From Anaerolineales bacterium (GTDB lineage: Bacteria; Chloroflexota; Anaerolineae; Anaerolineales; UBA4823): DNA of 15,770 nucleotides. Shown here piece by piece: positions 1 through 7,641 of the stretch. The notes beneath the pieces were generated by a model. It did not search any database and was not told where the DNA came from. It saw only the letters and a program-made list of their open reading frames with translations. Location: the NCBI GenBank assembly GCA_026415275.1, contig JAOAHK010000018.1, positions 1 through 15,770 of the forward strand, written 5' to 3'. Made by a program: the position numbers and the translations under genes. The stretch's first letter is position 1. Every line of letters begins with the position of its first letter.

Positions 1-463
1 GCTCATGTCTCTTGCATTTCTGCTCAACACATTTAGGGTGCGCCGGGCTTCACCTGCCCTGGTACCCAAGGTCAGGCTCGGCAGTCCAGCCGGGCGGGAC
101 TTGCACCCGCCGCGGGAGTGGGACAGTCCCCCCGCTCCTGTGCGGCCGGATCAAATTACCGCTAATCACCTGGTAAGGTACTGAACGTGCCGGTCTCTCC
201 CGGCTGTCACGCCCCCCGGACGGCTTCCTGTGGTCTCGCCGTCCGCCCGTCAGGCATGGGGCTGTCCTTCCCACATGCCCCGCCAGGTGCTGATGACTCA
301 GCCCTGACCCCTCCTCCCAACTCGGCCGACGTTAGCGTGGAACGCTATACTCGGACGGGCGGGAATTGAACCCGCCTGAAGGGCCATTCGTCCGTTGTTA
401 TAGCAGACAGCAGGGTTTGTCTGGTAAAGTTCTGGGCCTCGGCGATGTGTATTACAAAACTGC
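1..463 (-). ncRNA. Candidate large structured non-coding RNA with two tRNA-like arms (runs off left edge)
   Basis: No convincing protein gene lies here, but hairpins cover almost the whole stretch: 404-423 (6 bp), 352-394, 333-347 (6 bp, 3-nt loop), 289-302 (5 bp), 253-279 (6 bp plus), 217-245 (8 bp, 13-nt loop), 189-204 (5 bp), 86-149 and 36-67. On the minus strand two of them look like the acceptor/T-arm half of a tRNA. At 352-394, CGGACG pairs with CGTCCG and stacks directly on a 6-bp stem with loop TTCAATT. At 86-149, a 7-bp helix (one G-U) stacks on a 6-bp stem with loop TGCAAGT. Neither has D or anticodon arms, so neither is an ordinary tRNA. A promoter at 470-498 points into this region, with a start expected near 463. 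I could not match it to tmRNA, RNase P RNA, SRP RNA or 6S RNA. An omega-RNA (IscB/HEARO type), an intron remnant or an undescribed RNA are open options. Strand and exact ends are inferred. Confidence 0.45.
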
Positions 464-469
464 AATAAT

Positions 470-498
470 ATGATACAATAATATTGTTTGACTGTCAA
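470..498 (-). promoter_or_regulatory. Promoter reading leftward into the structured RNA
   Basis: On the minus strand a perfect -35 box TTGACA (493-498) is followed after 17 bases by TATCAT (470-475), a good -10 box. Transcription would start near 463 and run into the hairpin-rich region. Its -35 box is one half of the palindrome TTGACTGTCAA (488-498), whose other half is the -35 box of the plus-strand promoter. Confidence 0.55.
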
Positions 499-516
499 CC
501 CGTTTTTGGGTAAGAT
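488..516 (+). promoter_or_regulatory. Promoter of the methyltransferase operon
   Basis: TTGACT (488-493), a 17-base spacer and TAAGAT (511-516) form a near-consensus sigma-70-type promoter 21 bases upstream of the methyltransferase ATG. The -35 lies in the palindrome TTGACTGTCAA, shared base for base with the opposing promoter, so polymerases could compete here. The palindrome could also bind a repressor, but no controller gene is seen beside it. Confidence 0.55.
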
Positions 517-537
517 ATACGTATAAGGAGGAGGTTA

Positions 538-1440
538 ATGGCCAAGAAAACGACAACCTCGTCATTTGGAGTGGGGCGGCGCGAAGGACACGATTCGTCT
601 CGTTTTTATGCGCGACAGTTGTTTGCGCTGCAAGGTGCAATCATTCAAAAAGCGGAGAAATCGGCTGATCCAGTGTTCAACCGAGTTATTCAAGGGGATT
701 GGGTAGATCGGATATTTTGTCAGTCCTCGGAGAACATGCCGATACCTGACAATGTGATCGGCTTAGCCTTCACGTCCCCACCCTACAACGTTGGCAAGGA
801 TTACGATGATGACATGGGGCTTGAGGAGTATCTTGCACTGATTGAGCGGGTAGGCAGGGAGGTGTACAGGGTACTGGTGCCCGGTGGGAGGTATGTGGTT
901 AATATTGCCAATTTGGGGCGCAAACCCTATATTCCGCTCCATCGGTATTTCTATGAAGTGCACGAACGGATAGGTTTTCTTCCGATGGGGGAGATCATCT
1001 GGCAGAAAGCACAAGGGGCGAATGGGAGTTGTGCTTGGGGGAGTTGGGCCAGTGCTAAGGCTCCCAGGATGCGGGATGTGCACGAATATCTTTTGGTGTT
1101 TGCCAAAGGGGATTTCTCGCGTCCTGATAGCGGCGAGTCCGATATCACCCCTGAAGAATTCACCAAAGCCACGCTCTCGGTTTGGAACATTCCGCCGGAG
1201 AGTGCACGTCGGGTTGGGCATCCGGCGCCGTTTCCGGTTGCGCTTGCCGAACGCGTCATCAGGCTTTATAGTTACGTAGGCGACGTGGTTTTAGATCCCT
1301 TTGTCGGTTCGGGCACGACCTGCGTAGCGGCGGTTCTGAATCGTCGGCATTATGTGGGGTTTGACATCGTGCCTGAATATTGCCGATTGGCCGAATCGCG
1401 GATTGCCGAAGCGCGTCTTGATCTTTTAGCGCAAGGATAG
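538..1440 (+). CDS. DNA methyltransferase (N4-cytosine or N6-adenine, beta-type motif order)
   Basis: A 300-aa S-adenosylmethionine-dependent DNA methylase that would protect host sites from the nuclease(s) encoded just downstream. Visible motifs: catalytic motif [13 protein letters not shown] at residues 79-89, the [14 protein letters not shown] block at 228-241, and the SAM-binding motif [11 protein letters not shown] at 252-261 followed by VGFDI. Having motif IV before motif I is the circularly permuted order of the beta class. SPPY is most common in N4-cytosine enzymes but also occurs in N6-adenine ones, so the base is not settled. The start is chosen because AAGGAGGAGG sits just before the ATG and a promoter precedes it. 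The length is normal for a stand-alone type II methylase. It is the first gene of a three-gene operon; the next gene starts 4 bases after its stop. Confidence 0.9.
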   Translation: MAKKTTTSSFGVGRREGHDSSRFYARQLFALQGAIIQKAEKSADPVFNRVIQGDWVDRIFCQSSENMPIPDNVIGLAFTSPPYNVGKDYDDDMGLEEYLALIERVGREVYRVLVPGGRYVVNIANLGRKPYIPLHRYFYEVHERIGFLPMGEIIWQKAQGANGSCAWGSWASAKAPRMRDVHEYLLVFAKGDFSRPDSGESDITPEEFTKATLSVWNIPPESARRVGHPAPFPVALAERVIRLYSYVGDVVLDPFVGSGTTCVAAVLNRRHYVGFDIVPEYCRLAESRIAEARLDLLAQG

Positions 1441-1444
1441 GGAC

Positions 1445-2500
1445 ATGCCTCCGCAAGTTGAAGTTTGCAGCGAATTGGCCGTTGCTTTTGGCATCCTTGG
1501 GGTCCATCCTCAAGAGGTTACCGGCGAAGATCGTCTAAGGGTGTTGTTTTACGGCAACAGGCCGACCTGGAGAGAGTTCGTCGGTTTCCGTAATGTTTTT
1601 GGAACAATGTATGACACCGATGTCTTGTGGGATTTAGGACGGCGAGTCGTCAAAGATTGGATTGGAAACTTGCCAAAACAGGTTGAGTGGTATGGTCCAA
1701 GTCGTCAGGCCAGAACCACAAGCGCGTCTCGGGATTTGCGATTGCATGGTGTCAATTGGTCGGTAAGCGTCAAGTATAAGAGCGATGTTGTGTCTAATTC
1801 TTCTCCATACAATCTCTTTGAGGCCGTAGCTTCCGGATTTGCAAAAGCCAAGGGGGCCTCAAACTGGTTTGAAGCGCAGTCACCGATGCATTATGAGAGG
1901 CTTGTGAAATGTGCGGTCACTCTTGCCGTTGGTCGTGGAGTTATCTCCCCTCAGGAAGTTGAGGCTTGTTTAGCAGATCCGTCCTTGCTCAACCGGGTGA
2001 TAGATAAGATTGGAGACGATTATAAGCGCCATTGCCGTTCGATTTACATTGCCATGTGCCGAGATGTTGCCAAGAAATCGGCGGAGTTATTCAACCGCAA
2101 CCTCGAAAGCGTGTCGCGCAAGTCGCTGACAGGTGTTTACGAGGGCATCATTCGTCAATTTCTGCGTGTCAACGGTGAGCGGTATTTGTTAGTGGGGATT
2201 GAGAAGGATAACACGGCCTATGCTCTGGAGATACCCTCGATTGACGATGTTCGCAAAGCCTACAGGATTGAGCATATTACAGCCGCTCCGGATTTGGCAA
2301 GACAACAGAGTGTGGTCAATTTCGATCTCTGTGTGGCCAATATAGGGATCGGGAGTGAGGTTAGTCTAGAGTATCACGCAGAGATCCGCTGGTCCCATGG
2401 TCCGTTCTGCGGCAATCCCGAAGCCAAGCTCTACAAGGAATTCGGGTGGGCCGAGGTGCCGTTTTTTAAAGTGATCTATAATCAGCCCCTAGCCCATTGA
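1445..2500 (+). CDS. Probable restriction-associated protein, possible nuclease subunit
   Basis: A 351-aa protein with no family I can name with certainty. It starts 4 bases after the methylase stop, with a purine-rich AAGGATAGGG before the ATG, and its stop overlaps the next gene (TGATG), so it is cotranscribed and probably translationally coupled. Around residues 97-114 the pattern DLRLHGVNWSVSVKYKS gives an Asp, ten residues, then Ser-Val-Lys. This resembles a PD-(D/E)XK core in which the acidic residue before the Lys has become Ser. A later block, EIRWSHGPFCGNPEAKLYKE (about 317-336), looks conserved and could be a DNA-binding or structural element. Position next to a methylase argues for a restriction endonuclease or specificity subunit. 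It could instead be an inactive partner of the downstream nuclease. Function is inferred from context. Confidence 0.6.
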   Translation: MPPQVEVCSELAVAFGILGVHPQEVTGEDRLRVLFYGNRPTWREFVGFRNVFGTMYDTDVLWDLGRRVVKDWIGNLPKQVEWYGPSRQARTTSASRDLRLHGVNWSVSVKYKSDVVSNSSPYNLFEAVASGFAKAKGASNWFEAQSPMHYERLVKCAVTLAVGRGVISPQEVEACLADPSLLNRVIDKIGDDYKRHCRSIYIAMCRDVAKKSAELFNRNLESVSRKSLTGVYEGIIRQFLRVNGERYLLVGIEKDNTAYALEIPSIDDVRKAYRIEHITAAPDLARQQSVVNFDLCVANIGIGSEVSLEYHAEIRWSHGPFCGNPEAKLYKEFGWAEVPFFKVIYNQPLAH

Positions 2501-3096
2501 TGCGGGGAAGCATGGATGCTCGTGTGTCGTTCCAGCAAGAGGTTCGGTCGTATCTACTGCAAAAACGGATTCCAAATATTGACCGAACGGACGGATTCGA
2601 CGAACTTGATTTTGAGATTATTATTTCAGGGGTGAACTTTCATCTTGAAGTAAAGGAGAAGCGCCAGAGATACAATTTGTCCAACTGGGATTGGGAAGGG
2701 GGAGAAGAAAACCTCGTGATCATTGACGAACTATCCGTGCGCAAGTGTCTCGGAGTGGCACCGTATAGTGGTATTCTGATTCGGGATTACACGAGGAATC
2801 GCTATATCTTTTATTCGGTATTGACGCTTCTGCTTATCCCGAAGAAAAGAGTAAACAGGGTGATTCGCCGCGCGGTGCAGAGTTTGAAAGGCAAGTGGCT
2901 TGTAGATGCGCGAAATGGAATTGTGTGTACTTCGTTAGATGAGTCCTTTGAGCAGATAGCGAGATACGTTGAAGTACTGCCTCAAGCACTACAGGCCCTG
3001 GAATGTCTCGGAAACTTCTGGGGGGAAAACATTGGAAAAGGAGGGATTGTTCGGAGGCCAGAGCACTGGGAAAAAGATGTAAGGGAGACGCGGTAG
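2500..3096 (+). CDS. Putative PD-(D/E)XK endonuclease
   Basis: A 198-aa protein whose N-terminal third shows a nuclease-like core. ELDFEII near residues 35-41 supplies the acidic residue, and a beta-hairpin then leads to HLEVKEK near 48-54, the E-x-K half. This is the arrangement of small restriction and repair endonucleases. ATG at 2500 overlaps the previous stop as TGATG, typical of coupled translation. TTG at 2497 and ATG at 2512 (GGGGA just upstream) are alternative starts that change the protein by only a few residues. No second domain is recognisable after residue 60, although IIDEL, GILIRDY and RYIFYSV segments look like core beta-strands. It ends the methylase operon and is the best candidate for the cleaving subunit. 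A transposon- or repair-associated nuclease is the alternative. Confidence 0.6.
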   Translation: MRGSMDARVSFQQEVRSYLLQKRIPNIDRTDGFDELDFEIIISGVNFHLEVKEKRQRYNLSNWDWEGGEENLVIIDELSVRKCLGVAPYSGILIRDYTRNRYIFYSVLTLLLIPKKRVNRVIRRAVQSLKGKWLVDARNGIVCTSLDESFEQIARYVEVLPQALQALECLGNFWGENIGKGGIVRRPEHWEKDVRETR

Positions 3097-3154
3097 AGAG
3101 GGAATTCGATAAAGCCGTTGGTCATCTTTGGAAAAACCGAGAAAGGCGGGGGGC

Positions 3155-3551
3155 ATGGTGGAGTGAAGCCGGGACCGGATAGATCAAGCGAAGCACGATT
3201 TAGAACACGCCAGAAGTGACCGGGAACGGGGTTTTTACGACTGGGCGTGTTTTTCGGCTCAGCAGGCTGCGGAGAAAGCCGTGAAAGCCGTTTTTCAGAA
3301 GATCGGTGCTGAAGCATGGGGACATTTGGTTGCCGATTTGTTGCAAGAGTTGAGCAAACAAATACCCTGTTGGGTCCACGATGGTAGATAAGGCATTGGA
3401 ATTAGATAAGGCGTATATCCCGGCCCGGTATCCCAATGCCCACCCGTCTGGTTCTCCTCATGCTAGATACACCGAGCAAGAGGCGATCCGTTTGATCGGC
3501 TATGCGGAGGAAATCGTTGAGGTCTGTGCGCGTCTTCTTTCCCAAATTTAG
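3155..3551 (+). pseudogene. Decayed HEPN-domain toxin gene
   Basis: Two reading-frame pieces together spell a HEPN-domain protein of the kind paired with minimal nucleotidyltransferases. Frame one (3167-3391) reads DQAKHDLEHAR, then FYDWACFSAQQAAEKAVKA, then AWGHLVADLLQEL, the classic HEPN core, and stops at TAA 3389-3391. The remainder continues in another frame (3381-3551) with LDKAYIPARYPNAHPSG and EEIVEVCARL, the usual C-terminal half. Upstream, the only ATG in frame (3155) is followed by TGA at 3164-3166, so the N-terminus is broken too. One stop and one frameshift in about 400 bases argue for a dead gene rather than one sequencing slip. Intact relatives are ribonuclease-type toxins with an MNT antitoxin, and the remnant of that partner follows directly. 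Confidence 0.75.
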
Positions 3552-3798
3552 TCGGGCCGAGCTGGTGAGGCGTCTGGAAGAGCGCGTGATGGTGTTGCAA
3601 GAGGTTCTGTCGCTTGTGTGGGTGGTGCTGTTCGGATCATGGGCGTGGTGAGCCTCGGGATGATGCGTTTGCGGTGGTCAAAAAGATTGTGGCGTTCCCG
3701 GTCTGGAGCCCCACGTGTATTGCGAAGACGAGTACCGCCGGTTAGAGGACCGGATCGTGCGGATGACGGAAGGGGGGATTGTGTTGTTCCCGCGGTAG
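3552..3798 (+). pseudogene. Decayed minimal nucleotidyltransferase (MNT) antitoxin gene
   Basis: Pieces in two frames add up to an MNT protein, the usual antitoxin of a HEPN toxin. ELVRRLEERVMVLQEV, then VVLFGSWA (ending at TGA 3649-3651), is followed in a shifted frame by GEPRDDAFAVVKK, and from 3715 back in the first frame by VYCEDEYRRLEDRIVRM to the TAG at 3796-3798. The first shift is explained by losing one CG from an original GCGCGTGGT (restoring FGSWARGEPR). The second is explained by losing one C in the run near 3709-3712. The catalytic Gly-Ser signature is visible, but the second half of the active site (a Ser-Asp-x-Asp type motif) is not, which suggests an additional internal deletion. 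The reconstructed protein is about 80 residues, shorter than the usual 100-140. Confidence 0.7.
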
Positions 3799-4177
3799 TG
3801 GGTGTGCTGGGTTGGGCGAGCATGGAGCGCAACGCTTGTTTGCCACTGCTTTGTGCGTTTTTGAATAAAAATTTTTACTACAATCGTGATTCCTTTGTTC
3901 AATGGTAAAGGTCACCCGCAAGTACAGGTTAGAGCGCTCAAGTGGTCGGTAGGGGGTATTGCTTTGCATATGACCAAACTTGGATTTCTGGAAAGGAAGG
4001 CTACTTTGATATTGGATGGCAACCCTTAATGTGTAAGGGTTTCTGAAAAGAGGGTTGTTTCTTCAGGAGCAGGAGAAAGTGGTTGATTGGATTTATACAC
4101 GTTGTAAAAGCGGCGAATTCTTACACATCTAGTTGTAGTTCCGGGTCGGGGATCAGAACCCATTGTTCCTAGAATTG
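3799..4177. other. Gene-free spacer between converging gene groups
   Basis: About 380 bases with no ORF of credible composition and no recognised RNA. The methylase operon and TA wreck arrive from the left on the plus strand and the type III operon arrives from the right on the minus strand. The only clear structure is an inverted repeat at 4021-4041. The first 100 bases may be further TA debris, but I cannot align them to anything. Confidence 0.5.
4021..4041. terminator. Hairpin between converging operons, possible weak terminator
   Basis: AACCCTTA and TAAGGGTT form an 8-bp perfect stem around ATGTG. It lies about 135 bases past the stop of the last gene of the minus-strand operon. Neither side has a clear run of T, so it may act only as a weak or protein-dependent terminator, or as a 3'-end stabilising hairpin. 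Confidence 0.3.
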
Positions 4178-4762
4178 TTACCGAGGAGCAGGGAAATACT
4201 CCTTGCCAGCAAGCCAAAGGAATTTGTCGATGTCTTTGATGTTATAAGTGGTCAGGTGATAGTGCCTTTGGAAATTCCTGACGATTTGCCTAAACCGATC
4301 GTACTTTAACAAATCCTGGTGGAGGAATGAGTCGAACTGGTCCTGTCTTCGGTATGCCCATAACATTTTATCCACGCACATGTCATAAATTGGATATGCA
4401 CTTGGATTGTGCCATGCACAGTATTTGGTTGCAAACGAGTAATTATTGCGGATCTTATTACCCAGTCGAATACGAGCAATCATGTCGACAGCCTCGGGCT
4501 TTCCTTCTCTGATAAGATGGTCGATGTTCAATGAGACAATATGCTCTGCTACTTGGTATGTAGCCCAGATAGCGGTGCGATACAGGTCATTCAACACAAT
4601 CACTTTTAAAAACACATCTTCAAGGTTTATGTTATTCGGAAACGCCCGAAACAATTTTGTTAGTGAGCGTTCAACCACCATATAGGTCTCATCAAATTTC
4701 CGGATGTAGGATTGCACCAAATCTTCAGTTGGGTATGGTAATTGGGGTGTGCCTACAGCCAT
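4178..4762 (-). CDS. Conserved-looking protein of unknown function, last gene of the type III operon
   Basis: A 194-aa soluble, mostly helical protein that I cannot assign. The segment YSFATKYCAWHNPSAYPIYD (residues 108-127) has the look of a family signature, with aromatic residues, His-Asn-Pro and a Pro-Ile-Tyr-Asp ending. The C-terminus carries KDIDKFLWLAGKEYF (176-190). No nuclease, methylase or ATPase motif is visible. A helix-hairpin-helix DNA-glycosylase-like fold is a possibility but only a guess. The ATG at 4762 has no good ribosome-binding site; it follows the Res stop by 99 bases on the same strand, so the gene is probably read from the operon transcript. That position suggests an accessory role in the restriction system, such as DNA recognition or abortive response, which is inference. 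Confidence 0.7.
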   Translation of the reverse strand: MAVGTPQLPYPTEDLVQSYIRKFDETYMVVERSLTKLFRAFPNNINLEDVFLKVIVLNDLYRTAIWATYQVAEHIVSLNIDHLIREGKPEAVDMIARIRLGNKIRNNYSFATKYCAWHNPSAYPIYDMCVDKMLWAYRRQDQFDSFLHQDLLKYDRFRQIVRNFQRHYHLTTYNIKDIDKFLWLAGKEYFPAPR

Positions 4763-4861
4763 CGCTTTTGTCTATGCTAAGATTTTTAGGTATAGTCATT
4801 TGATGGTGAAACCACTTTGGCAATTTGGCATCCATGAGGAATTTGGTGGGCGCATGCATGG

Positions 4862-7639
4862 TCATAGCAGTTGGGGTTTTTCTTCTAATAGATCCTTCAG
4901 CATGTTTGGCCGTTTTCGTTCAAAAACAGACTGGTTAACGCGGTGATAACGCCATGTGCTATTTGTAATTTGGCTTACCTTAGAGCACCATAAACCCATT
5001 GCTTTGTCTTTTACTTCTGTGTCCTCCCATTCCCGCCCCTTCGTCTCTATTATCCAGTTTATCTCTCCGTTGGAAGTCTCTTGGACTACAACCCAATCAG
5101 GATAATAGAATCCGATGGCTCCATTTGGCTTAAGATAGTCTATCCGGAATGGACAATCTGACTCTCCCTGTTCGGTGGTGGCCAATGAAGCGAAACGTAA
5201 CACATCGGGAGCCCGATCGAGAAATTCCGCAAAGCGGCGTTCAAAATCGTTATAGGTAGCCACATAGTTGAAAATTGTTTTGGTGGCCACAAGGGGGGGG
5301 AGATTTCTCCGCCAAGGAAACGGTTTCCGTTCGGAGAGCCTAAAATCATCTCTTTGGAACTCAAGAGGTTGCTCTTGAAGTATTGTTTCTCCAATCTTAT
5401 GCGCCAGGTATTTGGCTATTACATCCTGTACCTCTGAGCGGGCGAGGTAAGCAATCACTCTTTTGTCTTCCAGATTTATTATGCGTCCAAAACAGCGGGT
5501 GGCCACATATTTTTTTACATGGGGATACAATTCTCGGAAATAATTGTCTGGTAGACGTGCTTGAGACTGGATTCTTCTTGTGATGCGCGAAAGCAGGATT
5601 GATGGATCTTGATCTCCTTCCAACGCAATCTCGGTTTTGTGAACCTCTGTACCTGTAGGGACAAACTCCATTTTTAGTTTTAAACGAAAATCTTCGTCAA
5701 TTTTTTCCTGGTCATAGATGGGATCAAAGTCTCTTATATCCAAAGATCTCAGGTTTCGAATATTACGCGTAAATCGCGGTCTAGTTATCGGTATAACAAT
5801 GTCATATTGTATACGTTCCTGAACAGGAGCGATGATCACCGGATCCGGGGGTTCGGTGCGCACGTCGGCAATCCCTACGCCCTCAGCTTCTAATTGTGTG
5901 CGAAGTACTTTTAATAGGTTCGGGTTACCAAAAACCTCAAGAGTTTGCAGACGATCCGGGCCAAGTTGATTCATCAGACGCAAACCGCGACCTATGACCT
6001 GTTCCGGTAAGATTTCTGCTTTCGAAGTGAACGGGCGCAGTCCCAATACCACTGTGACATTTCGGACATCCCATCCTTCGCGAAGCATCAAAACACTTAT
6101 GATGACCTTAATTGGGTTCTGTGCTCGATCAATTTCCTGCGCGGCCCGCCGCGCCTTTTCGAGATCTTTTTGGGTTATCTCGCCATTTGAGTCGGTATGG
6201 ATGACCAGGATATCGGATTTTTGAAAACCAAACTCCTTCGTTTCTAATAGAAATTCTCCTATTGCGTCAGCGTAGACATTCTTCTCCACCGTAACGAAGA
6301 GTACCGGATGAATCCCCAACGCCTTGTAAATCTTGAAATGTTCTTGCCATCGGTGGACAGCGGCATGGATCCAGTAAGCATATTTTTCGGTAATGTTGTT
6401 CTTACTTACATTGTCTGGATCCTCAGGGGGCTGGGTCTTCTCGTCCTCCTTAGTAACAATTAGTGGGATCTTCACAATGCGATCTTCCACAGCCTGAGCC
6501 AATGGGTAATCTACAACCGTCCACGGGAAATACATTCCATTTTGGTCTTTTGGGGTAGCAGAAAAATCGAGCCACAGAGAGAGTCCGCCTGGAATGATAT
6601 TGTGTATAGACAATAATGTTTGGCTCCAAGCCAAGTCCTGATCGTGAACATGGTGTGCTTCGTCGTTTATGACAACAAGGTGACGTGAGGACTTGATTCT
6701 TTCGAACATGGAACGCTGACGGAAAATCGCGGAGTCGTCTTTTTTAGGGGGCTTGCCCAACAACCTATCAGCAGCATTCTTTGGTGTCCATTCTTCCTCA
6801 CGGGATTCGTAGAGTTGCTGAATATTGGTCAGGAAGAGGTTGCCCGACGGATCCGGCTCGTTTGCCTCACCTCGCAGTATTGGTTTGAGGGTAAATTGAC
6901 TGCGCCATTCGGGTGGGATCAGGGGCAATTCATAAAAGATTCGGTTGGCAGCAAAATCTCTCGCAAGGCGTTGATAAACAATGACATTTGGAGTAAGGAT
7001 CAGGAAGTTTGTTGAAAGAGGAGAACCGGGAATTTTTTTCTTGTGAAAATATGACCACACCACAGTCATTGCCATTACCCAAGTTTTCCCGGTTCCGGTA
7101 GCTAGTTTGAAAGCATAGCGGCGCAAGTTTTCTGGTGGCAGGTCTTGCACAGCCTCTGCGTTTTTTTCTGGAATCCATCGACGAAGCTGGCGTCGACCAT
7201 CCATTGTTGTTTGAAAGTCAATATCTCGTTCGAATAAGTCTTTGTAATGTGGCTGGACATGCCTCTCAATGAGTTTTTTGGTGTCGGTAGTACCGTCAAT
7301 TTCCACCAACCAGACTAGTGTTTCTATGGCTTCGCGTTGAGCAAACCAGTACCGGAAAGGAGTAGTGAAACCGGGTACCTCATGATCTTCATCGAACCAA
7401 TATTCAAACAATCTTTTTGTCACGTCGGAGGCACCAGGATATCCGTTTTCCCGCCAGCGATCGACCTCTTCTCTGAGCTTTGGAACTAGCAGCAGTGAGC
7501 TTGGCCGCCGACCTTCAGCAACTCGCCAACCGGTTGGGCTCTCATTGTCTTTCACTAAATGTTGGGCAGGTTTTTCCCATGGTCTGCGCCCAGGGATCTC
7601 TGGAAGATCTTTATCGTAGTGAATGATGGTTTTTGCCAT
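4862..7639 (-). CDS. res: Type III restriction enzyme, Res subunit (helicase-nuclease)
   Basis: A 925-aa ATP-dependent DNA translocase and endonuclease that cuts DNA in complex with Mod after meeting unmodified sites. Superfamily 2 motifs are clear: Walker A ATGTGKT at residues 180-186, DEAH at 326-329, the DFSATP motif III at 358-363, and an EQVIGRGLR motif VI in the second RecA domain. Near the C-terminus YYPDW (Pro-Asp at 847-848) and IIETKGRE (Glu 865, Lys 867) give an intact PD-(D/E)XK nuclease core, as expected for Res. Length is normal for the family and no frameshift is seen. The start follows the Mod stop by two bases (TAA TC ATG), with GAGGTGG inside the end of mod as ribosome-binding site, so expression of the two subunits is tightly linked. 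Confidence 0.92.
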   Translation of the reverse strand: MAKTIIHYDKDLPEIPGRRPWEKPAQHLVKDNESPTGWRVAEGRRPSSLLLVPKLREEVDRWRENGYPGASDVTKRLFEYWFDEDHEVPGFTTPFRYWFAQREAIETLVWLVEIDGTTDTKKLIERHVQPHYKDLFERDIDFQTTMDGRRQLRRWIPEKNAEAVQDLPPENLRRYAFKLATGTGKTWVMAMTVVWSYFHKKKIPGSPLSTNFLILTPNVIVYQRLARDFAANRIFYELPLIPPEWRSQFTLKPILRGEANEPDPSGNLFLTNIQQLYESREEEWTPKNAADRLLGKPPKKDDSAIFRQRSMFERIKSSRHLVVINDEAHHVHDQDLAWSQTLLSIHNIIPGGLSLWLDFSATPKDQNGMYFPWTVVDYPLAQAVEDRIVKIPLIVTKEDEKTQPPEDPDNVSKNNITEKYAYWIHAAVHRWQEHFKIYKALGIHPVLFVTVEKNVYADAIGEFLLETKEFGFQKSDILVIHTDSNGEITQKDLEKARRAAQEIDRAQNPIKVIISVLMLREGWDVRNVTVVLGLRPFTSKAEILPEQVIGRGLRLMNQLGPDRLQTLEVFGNPNLLKVLRTQLEAEGVGIADVRTEPPDPVIIAPVQERIQYDIVIPITRPRFTRNIRNLRSLDIRDFDPIYDQEKIDEDFRLKLKMEFVPTGTEVHKTEIALEGDQDPSILLSRITRRIQSQARLPDNYFRELYPHVKKYVATRCFGRIINLEDKRVIAYLARSEVQDVIAKYLAHKIGETILQEQPLEFQRDDFRLSERKPFPWRRNLPPLVATKTIFNYVATYNDFERRFAEFLDRAPDVLRFASLATTEQGESDCPFRIDYLKPNGAIGFYYPDWVVVQETSNGEINWIIETKGREWEDTEVKDKAMGLWCSKVSQITNSTWRYHRVNQSVFERKRPNMLKDLLEEKPQLL

Positions 7640-7641
7640 GA

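Noticed and set aside
50..369. Short open frames in the first 500 bases on both strands
   Set aside because: High G+C hairpin sequence opens frames by chance; there is no ribosome-binding site and the residue makeup is biased to Pro, Arg and Gly.
352..394. Possible tRNA gene on the minus strand
   Set aside because: Only a T-arm-like hairpin plus an acceptor-like stem are present. The acceptor 5' strand lies just 12 bases before the T stem, leaving no room for D and anticodon arms.
1..463. tmRNA or RNase P RNA
   Set aside because: No tag-peptide reading frame, no tmRNA 5' consensus and none of the conserved RNase P blocks could be found on either strand.
763..1221. 152-aa frame opposite the methyltransferase
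   Set aside because: Lies wholly antisense to a gene with clear motifs; low-complexity Pro-rich translation.
3618..3908. 96-aa plus-strand frame across the MNT remnant
   Set aside because: Uses a frame that does not read the MNT residues; the homologous residues are found in the other frames, as expected for a decayed gene.
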